Below, piece by piece: positions 6,060 through 10,917 of a stretch of DNA of 10,917 bases. Location: assembly GCA_003170035.1 (NCBI GenBank), contig PMZX01000352.1:4089-15005 (forward strand), read 5' to 3'. The translations under genes and the position numbers were made by a program. The first letter of the stretch is position 1. Every line of letters starts with the position of its first letter. The notes beneath the pieces are model-generated. The model searched no databases. It saw only the letters and a list, made by a program, of their open reading frames with translations, and was not told where the DNA came from. The DNA is from Myxococcales bacterium (GTDB taxonomy: Bacteria > Myxococcota_A > Polyangia > Fen-1088).

Positions 6060-8342
6060 ATGGGGACGAGCCTGCGAGCGAAACTGGTTCGGACGATGAT
6101 CGCGACGCTGATCGTCGTTTCGACCGCAACGTTGCTGGTGGTGGCGGGGATGAACTACTTCGCCGCGCAGAAGACGCTGAAGACGATCGAGGAACACCTG
6201 CGCGCCGGCATCGAGGACAAGGGCAGCGGGCTAGTCACCAACCAAGCCTTGGGCTTGCGCGATCTGGTCATGGACAACGCCTTCGGCGACGTGGCGCGTT
6301 TGGTCGAACGGACGGTGGATAAGGATGAACAGCTCGTCTACGGCCTTTTCCTCGACGAGCAGCAAAAGCCCTGGGGCTTCGCTACCCGGCAACGTGCGAC
6401 CAGGGGCCCCGACGATTGGAAACGGCTCAACATCGACGTGAGGGCCGAGAAGAAACCGGGCTTGCAGACGATCTACCGCGAGGCGCCGGGACAGAACGTC
6501 TTCGAATTCTCAATGGCGGTGGTCGACGACAAGGGCACCGCGCTCGGCAGACTCTACTACGGCCTGTCGGACGCTCCCTTGCAGAAGGCGTTGAGCGAGG
6601 CCCACGCTGATTCCCGGCGCGCTCTCTTGCTCACAGTGGGCCTGCTGCTCTTGCTCGGCACCGTGACCATCGTCATGGGTGCGTTGCGTAGCCAACGATC
6701 CGCCGCCCGCATCACCCGGCCGGTGACCGACTTGACCCAGGCAGCGAACGCCCTCGCCTCCGGCCAACGCGACATCCGGGTCGACATAGCCAGCGGCGAC
6801 GAATTGGAGATCCTCGGCGGCGCCTTCAACCACATGGCCGCCGAATTGAAGGACTCCTACGAACGTCTGGAGCACATGAACCGCACGTTGGAAGTGAAGG
6901 TGCAGGAACGCACCCGCGAGTTGGCGAACCGCAACCGTGACATGCGCCTGGTCTTGGACAATGTCAACCAAGGCTTCCTCACGGTCTCGACCTCGGGCGT
7001 GCTCGCGCAGGAACGTTCGGCGATCGTAGACCGCTGGTTTGGTCCGTGCGAAGGCGAAAGCAAGTTCGTGGACTACATCGCCAAGGCCGACGCGATGTAC
7101 GCCGCCAGTTTCGATATGGGCTACGAGGCTGTGATCGACGACATTCTTCCGCGGGAATTGTGCCTGGAACAGATGCCGGCCCGCCTGCGCCACAACGGCT
7201 GCGAGTTCCGCTGTTCCTACACCGCAATCATGAAGGGCGATCAATTCGACGGCCTGCTCGTGGTCATCAACGACGTGACCGCGGAACTGCTGCACACCCG
7301 CCAGGAAGCCGAGCGCAGAGAAATCCTCTCGATGTTCGAAGCACTGACCAGGGATCGCACCGGGTTCCTGTCCTTCGTCGACGAGGCCGACAATCTGTTC
7401 AAGCAGGTGCGCGGCGCCGACCTGCCCATGCAGAAGCGTCTCCTGCACACCTTGAAGGGCAACGCCGCGCTGATGGGCTTTCCCATCGTCTCCAATCTAT
7501 GCCACCAGGCCGAGGACGAGCTGGCCGACCGGTGGACGCCGCTGCCGGCCGAAGCGCTGACACCACTGGAGCAGCGCTGGGCCGCATTGAACGAAGCCCT
7601 GAAGAACTTTCTGGGCGAGAAGGGACGCGACGTGCTCGAGCTCAGCACCAAGGAGATCGAGAAACTCGAGCAAGAAATCCGCACCAACGCGCCCACAGAG
7701 CATGTTCTGGATCGCTTGGCCTCCTGGTGGCTGGAGGAGACCGACAGACCGCTCAAGCGCCTGGGCCGCTACGCCACGGCTCTTGCCAACCAACAGGGCA
7801 AAGGCGAGATCGAGGTCGAGATTCAACCCCGCGGGGTACGGTTGACGCCCAAGGCCTGGGCCGGCTTCTGGACCGATCTGGTTCACGTCGTGCGCAATGC
7901 GGTCGATCACGGTCTGGAGACGTCTGCTGAACGCGAACGAGCGGGCAAGCCGGGACGGCCCAAGCTGCGCTTCTCGACTGCGGTCATCGGCCGCAGGCTG
8001 GTGGTTGAAATCGAGGACTACGGTCGTGGCATCAATTGGGAGGGTGTGAAGGGCGTTGCGGTCAAGATGGGGTTGCCCGTCGCCACCAACGACGATTTGG
8101 TTCGCGCGATCTTCGTCTCAGGACTCACCACCAAGCGTGAGGTCTCTACGGTCTCCGGCCGCGGCATTGGCCTTTCCGCGGTCCACCAGCAGGTGCGGGA
8201 CCTGGGTGGCCACATCGCGGTCATCACCAGCCCCGGCCAAGGCACCTGTTTCCGCTTTGTCTTCCCACTGCCCGACGTAGGACCGCGCTTCGGCGTCCAC
8301 ACCGGGGAATTCCCGAGTCAACCCGATGACTCACCTTCATGA
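6060..8342 (+). CDS. Membrane sensor kinase: Cache-like periplasmic domain - HAMP - PAS-like - HPt - CheA-type ATPase
   Basis: A 760-residue inner-membrane kinase. Two membrane segments (about 13-35 and 188-209) bracket a ~150-residue periplasmic domain whose early part (GIEDKGSGLVTNQA..., VYGLFLDEQQKPWGF) resembles Cache sensors. HAMP (~210-265, RITRPVTDLTQAANALASG, DELEILGGAFNHM) and a coiled coil (265-297) follow. A PAS-like region (~297-412) comes next, then an HPt helix with His463 in LLHTLKGNAALMGF. The ATPase is of the CheA kind: N box HVVRNAVDHGLE (609-620), G1 DYGRGI (653-658), FVSGLTTK (685-692) and GRGIGLSAV (700-708). There is no standard DHp H-box and no CheW-like regulatory domain; the protein ends about 20 residues after the ATPase. 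Autophosphorylation at His463 and transfer to the receivers at 3322-3702 and/or 4351-5793 is inferred. It leads an operon whose next gene overlaps it by 17 bases. A weak GGGGAA lies before the ATG. Confidence 0.92.
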   Translation: MGTSLRAKLVRTMIATLIVVSTATLLVVAGMNYFAAQKTLKTIEEHLRAGIEDKGSGLVTNQALGLRDLVMDNAFGDVARLVERTVDKDEQLVYGLFLDEQQKPWGFATRQRATRGPDDWKRLNIDVRAEKKPGLQTIYREAPGQNVFEFSMAVVDDKGTALGRLYYGLSDAPLQKALSEAHADSRRALLLTVGLLLLLGTVTIVMGALRSQRSAARITRPVTDLTQAANALASGQRDIRVDIASGDELEILGGAFNHMAAELKDSYERLEHMNRTLEVKVQERTRELANRNRDMRLVLDNVNQGFLTVSTSGVLAQERSAIVDRWFGPCEGESKFVDYIAKADAMYAASFDMGYEAVIDDILPRELCLEQMPARLRHNGCEFRCSYTAIMKGDQFDGLLVVINDVTAELLHTRQEAERREILSMFEALTRDRTGFLSFVDEADNLFKQVRGADLPMQKRLLHTLKGNAALMGFPIVSNLCHQAEDELADRWTPLPAEALTPLEQRWAALNEALKNFLGEKGRDVLELSTKEIEKLEQEIRTNAPTEHVLDRLASWWLEETDRPLKRLGRYATALANQQGKGEIEVEIQPRGVRLTPKAWAGFWTDLVHVVRNAVDHGLETSAERERAGKPGRPKLRFSTAVIGRRLVVEIEDYGRGINWEGVKGVAVKMGLPVATNDDLVRAIFVSGLTTKREVSTVSGRGIGLSAVHQQVRDLGGHIAVITSPGQGTCFRFVFPLPDVGPRFGVHTGEFPSQPDDSPS

Positions 8343-9078
8343 GCAACGCCGAAACCTGCCGCGGCCCATGGCGTGGCTGCTGGTTGGGATCGGCCTCGTG
8401 CTCGCCTATCAGCCGCTGCCACGGGCGACGGCCCAGGGCACCAAGCCGGTGGTCCATGTTTTTCTCCAGCTCGATGCCAAGTCGAGCGTTGTCGAGAAGA
8501 CGCTACAGCAGCAATTGCCCGAACTAGGCATCGTCGTGTTCGGGCGCTTTCGCGACTTTGAAGAGGAGTTGACCAACGGCCGCCCCGATGCGGTGCTAAG
8601 CATTGCGCCCGTCTTGGAGCAACGCGGGAAGACGGCGTCCCTGCAAGGGCGCCGCGGGGGGAAGGGTGCCGAACCCTATCTGCTTGTTTCGGTCAACCAG
8701 CCATTGGAGGGCTCATTGGCTGGAAAGACAATCGGTGTGGTCGACCTGCTCGGCCGCGATGGCACTCAGGCCTTCGTCAAGCGTCTACTCAAGGCAACGG
8801 ACATCAAGATCAAGCGCGTGGCGAAGGTCGAGGACCTTCTGCCGCTTCTCGAGTTTTCCGCGGCCGATGGCATTGTTCTTCCCAGTTCCATGCTGGGCCG
8901 GCTGTTGGAACGGACCCGCCTAGTCATCAAGGCCAAGGAAGTACCGGGGGGCCCGGTGGGCCTGCCCACCGTGGCGGTGTTGAATCCGGCCGTCCGCGAC
9001 GTCGTCGTCAGATCCTTTCAAAAACTCGACGCACCCACGATGCAGCTCGTGGGCATCGACTCCTGGAGCGTGCAATGA
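8326..9078 (+). CDS. PhnD-like periplasmic solute-binding protein
   Basis: A 250-residue exported protein. The N-terminus has basic residues (HEQRRNLPRP), a hydrophobic core (about 15-28) and an Ala-Thr-Ala site at 34-36, so Sec export with cleavage near residue 36 is likely. The mature part has the two-lobe pattern of small phosphonate/phosphate-type binding proteins: an early VHVFLQLDAKSS strand, PDAVLSIAP, then GSLAGKTIGVVDLLGRDGTQAFVKRLL, DGIVLPSSMLGRLLE and PVGLPTVAVLNP. The PhnD-type assignment (PF12974-like) is by pattern and is moderate. The ATG lies inside the end of the kinase gene (17-base overlap) and the stop overlaps the next start (ATGA), so the three genes are translationally linked. 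No permease or ATPase accompanies it, which favours a sensing role, delivering ligand state to the kinase, over transport. A start at residue 15 is possible but would remove the basic n-region. Confidence 0.7.
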   Translation: MTHLHEQRRNLPRPMAWLLVGIGLVLAYQPLPRATAQGTKPVVHVFLQLDAKSSVVEKTLQQQLPELGIVVFGRFRDFEEELTNGRPDAVLSIAPVLEQRGKTASLQGRRGGKGAEPYLLVSVNQPLEGSLAGKTIGVVDLLGRDGTQAFVKRLLKATDIKIKRVAKVEDLLPLLEFSAADGIVLPSSMLGRLLERTRLVIKAKEVPGGPVGLPTVAVLNPAVRDVVVRSFQKLDAPTMQLVGIDSWSVQ

Positions 9079-10118
9079 CTGCCCGCAGCACCCCAAATTG
9101 GAGAATGGTCTCGCTGTCGGCCACCATTCTGCTGTTCCTCGCAGCCTGCGCCACAACGGGCAACGAATATGGCGTGCCCACTCCGGTCTTTCCCCCTATT
9201 ACCGATCCGCCTGCACGACGTGGCGCGCCTGATCTCCTCATTGCCATGCCGAACTCACCAAACTTCGTCGAAGTCCGCAAGAGCCTGGTATCGGAAGTAC
9301 AAAAGAACTTCAACATCCATACTTATGCCGTCGGGCCGCAAACAACGGCTGCAGATTTCGCCTCGGTCATCCAAACCGTCAGACCGGTGTGCGTGGTGTT
9401 GATGAACAACGCGACCATGAACCTGTATCGCCAGTACCAGACGGCAAATCCGACCACTCCCATGCCCCCCGCGGTCCTCTTGATGGCCTCTTTTGTAGAA
9501 GAGGTGCAGCCCCGACTTCGGCGGGCAACGGGCATCTCATATGAGGTCCCCGGAGTCACCGCCTTCGTACATCTCCGATCTGTGATTGGCGTCCCGATTA
9601 ACCGCGTGGGGGTCATTTATCGTCTGCCATTCCGAAGATTCGTGGAGCGCCAGAAGCTCCTGGCGGCCAAGGAACACGTAGATCTCATTTCTGTCTCCGT
9701 GCCCGATGATGTGACAGCGGCCGGCCTGCGCGAGGCTCTTCACAACCTCGCCACGAGCAGCAAAGTCGACGCCGTCTGGATGCTTAATGACAATGGCCTT
9801 GTGCGCAACGCTGCGTTTGTCGACGATACGTGGCGCGCGGAACTGAGCGAGTCCAAGTTGCCACTCATTGTGGGCGTGCCCAATCTGGTCGAGCCGAGCT
9901 TTCCTTTGGGAACGCTGGCTGTTGTGCCCGATCATGAGGCTCTGGGCTTGCAGGCTGCGAATCTCTTGTTCGACCTGGCGGACAACGACTGGCAGGTAGA
10001 AAGTCATCCCGTGGAGCTACCCCTTTCGGTGAAAACCGTGGTCGACATCAAGCTGGTTCGGGCCAACTTCGGCCTGCGTCCCGACGCCTTGAAGCATATT
10101 GACAAGCCATTGGAGTAG
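9075..10118 (+). CDS. Substrate-binding lipoprotein, COG2984/ABC_sub_bind-like
   Basis: A 347-residue lipoprotein. Its signal sequence ends in a lipobox Leu-Ala-Ala-Cys (22-25), so Cys25 is the probable lipidation site; Ala at +2 fits outer-membrane sorting in enteric-type rules. The body matches the two-domain ABC substrate-binding family of unknown ligand (PF04392). The pattern seen is DLLIAMPNSPNFVEVRKSL near the start, a hinge region around INRVGVIYR, then KVDAVWMLNDNGLVRN, KLPLIVGVPNLVEPSFPLGTLAVVPDHEALGLQAANLL and a C-terminal LSVKTVVDIKLVRANFGL, the usual order for the family. GGAG lies six bases before the ATG, and the ATG overlaps the stop of the preceding gene. It is the last gene of the kinase operon. 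With no transporter parts nearby, it probably serves as a sensing or ligand-handing partner. The ligand is unknown. Confidence 0.78.
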   Translation: MTARSTPNWRMVSLSATILLFLAACATTGNEYGVPTPVFPPITDPPARRGAPDLLIAMPNSPNFVEVRKSLVSEVQKNFNIHTYAVGPQTTAADFASVIQTVRPVCVVLMNNATMNLYRQYQTANPTTPMPPAVLLMASFVEEVQPRLRRATGISYEVPGVTAFVHLRSVIGVPINRVGVIYRLPFRRFVERQKLLAAKEHVDLISVSVPDDVTAAGLREALHNLATSSKVDAVWMLNDNGLVRNAAFVDDTWRAELSESKLPLIVGVPNLVEPSFPLGTLAVVPDHEALGLQAANLLFDLADNDWQVESHPVELPLSVKTVVDIKLVRANFGLRPDALKHIDKPLE

Positions 10119-10119
10119 T

Positions 10120-10160
10120 CTTGAGCTACGTTGACTTGAACTGCTGCTACGGCTCAAGTC
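10120..10160. terminator. Nested inverted repeats between convergent genes (possible bidirectional terminator)
   Basis: In the 72-base gap between the lipoprotein stop and the convergent HEAT-repeat gene, CTTGAGC (10120-10126) pairs with GCTCAAG (10152-10158). A second arm, GACTTGA (10133-10139), pairs with TCAAGTC (10154-10160). The two stems share the right arm and exclude each other. No T-run follows on either strand, so the terminator call rests mainly on position and symmetry. Confidence 0.35.
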
Positions 10161-10190
10161 TGCGCCGGCATAACGTCAGGGTCGCGTGAG

Positions 10191-10917
10191 CTAGCCAGCG
10201 GTTTCCGTATGGCGCCAGGCCGCACTTGCCACCTCCGGATCGAGATCCAGGCAACACCGCGCCAGCGCGGCTCGTGCCGCCAGATCGGCATACTGGGCCA
10301 GCGCCTCGACGACGGCCCGGCGGACGGGGATGTCGGAGTCCTTCGCGGCGGCGACAAGGTGGCGCATGACAACCCGCGAGGGGAAACGGCTGAGCGCCAT
10401 GACCGTCGCGCGCCGGACGGCCGCGTCCGGCGAGGAAAGCAGCGCCCACGAGCCGATGTTCTTCGGCTACTTCTCGTCAGGCTGCGACTCCAGCGCCTGG
10501 CCGATGGCCTTGAGACACGCTCCGAAGGTCGCGCTGTCCTGACTTTCGTGCAGCATCCGGGCCAAATGCCCGAGCGCCGCCGCCGAGCCGATCTTGCCCA
10601 GCGCCTCGATCACCCCCAGGCGGATCGTCTCGTCGGAGAGCAGAGAGGCCAGCGGCTCCACCGCCTTGGTGTCGCCGATCTCGCCCAGGGCGTTGACCAC
10701 GGCAAAGCGCAGCCAGGGGTCGCGGTCCAGGATCTTCACCAGCGAGTCGATCGCCACAGTCGCGCGCAGCTGGGCCAGGCTGTCGATGGCCGCCTGGGCC
10801 ACGTTGGGGTCCGCGTGGTCGAGAAGCGACACCAGGTGGGGTATGGCTGCGGGATCGCGAGTGCGGCCCAGCACGCTGGCCGCAAACATGACGACCTCGG
10901 GGTCGCTGTCCTTCAGC
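10191..10917 (-). pseudogene. HEAT-repeat protein gene, interrupted by in-frame TAG; 5' end off the window
   Basis: The minus-strand frame enters from the right edge (LKDSDPEVV...) and gives 149 codons of HEAT/PBS-lyase-type repeats: units such as DPAAIPHLVSLLDHADPNVAQAA, AVEPLASLLSDETIRLGVIEALGKIGS and GHLARMLHES. It then meets TAG at 10467-10469. In the same frame, reading on without any shift, another 91 codons continue the repeat pattern (DAAVRRATVMALSRFPS, DIPVRRAVVEALAQYA, LDLDPEVASAA) to a second TAG at 10191-10193. GC-rich third positions persist past the first stop. The simplest reading is a recent nonsense mutation or a sequencing error in one gene. A genuine stop at 10467 with a decayed tail is the alternative. 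HEAT repeats are protein-interaction scaffolds; the partner is unknown. There is no evident link to the signalling genes. Confidence 0.75.
10467..10469 (-). other. In-frame amber codon within the HEAT-repeat gene
   Basis: The context on the minus strand is GAC GAG AAG TAG CCG AAG. One base change from CAG (Gln) or TGG (Trp) would produce it. TAG also ends at least three intact genes here (receptor, CheX-like, lipoprotein), so wholesale reassignment of TAG to an amino acid is unlikely. Confidence 0.8.

Noticed and set aside
5790..6197. 135-codon minus-strand frame crossing the divergent gap into the kinase gene
   Set aside because: Its N-terminal two-thirds is antisense to the kinase start and has no family resemblance; only the last 34 codons have a good start signal and are listed separately.
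6510..7448. 312-codon minus-strand frame opposite the kinase
   Set aside because: It is the antisense shadow of a clear multi-domain kinase in a high-GC gene; His/Val/Gln-rich translation without motifs.
7046..7930. 294-codon plus-strand frame inside the kinase
   Set aside because: It overlaps the HPt and linker regions in another frame, is Arg-rich and lacks motifs; typical of alternative frames in GC-rich DNA.
10191..10400. Separate 69-codon gene downstream of the HEAT-repeat stop
   Set aside because: It is in the same frame as the upstream HEAT gene and continues its repeats, with no ribosome-binding site of its own; better explained as the tail of the interrupted gene.

Overview
This is a high-GC (by eye roughly 60% or more) bacterial window with a two-membrane cell plan, shown by an outer-membrane TonB-dependent receptor and a lipoprotein. 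The mix of CheA-like kinase, CheY, CheX, GGDEF and HEAT-repeat genes fits a deltaproteobacterial lineage in the broad sense (Desulfobacterota or Myxococcota type). That placement is an inference; no rRNA or other taxonomic marker is present.

Layout. A multi-pass membrane protein (1-515, minus) runs off the left edge. A TonB-dependent receptor (725-2935, minus) follows, then a gene-free stretch of 386 bases, then a close minus-strand set: CheY-like single-domain receiver (3322-3702), CheX-like protein (3721-4263) and a REC-GGDEF diguanylate cyclase (4351-5793). From the gap at 5794-6059 a plus-strand operon diverges: a membrane-bound kinase with HAMP, HPt and CheA-type ATPase domains (6060-8342), a PhnD-like periplasmic binding protein (8326-9078) and a COG2984-type substrate-binding lipoprotein (9075-10118). 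The genes in this operon overlap by 17 and 4 bases. At the right edge, convergent to it, lies a HEAT-repeat gene (10191-10917, minus) that is interrupted by an in-frame TAG and is partial at its 5' end.

Working model (inference). The locus looks like an envelope-sensing circuit. An outer-membrane receptor and two periplasmic binding proteins, with no ABC permease or ATPase in the window, would deliver or report a ligand to the membrane kinase. Phosphate would pass from the kinase's own HPt histidine to the free CheY and/or the receiver of the diguanylate cyclase, setting c-di-GMP level. The CheX-like protein would act on, or bind, the phosphorylated receiver. The kinase has no CheW-like domain, so it is not a standard chemotaxis-array CheA.

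No tRNA, rRNA, CRISPR, insertion sequence or clear riboswitch was seen. Several inverted repeats lie in the intergenic gaps, but none has a U-tract typical of an intrinsic terminator.
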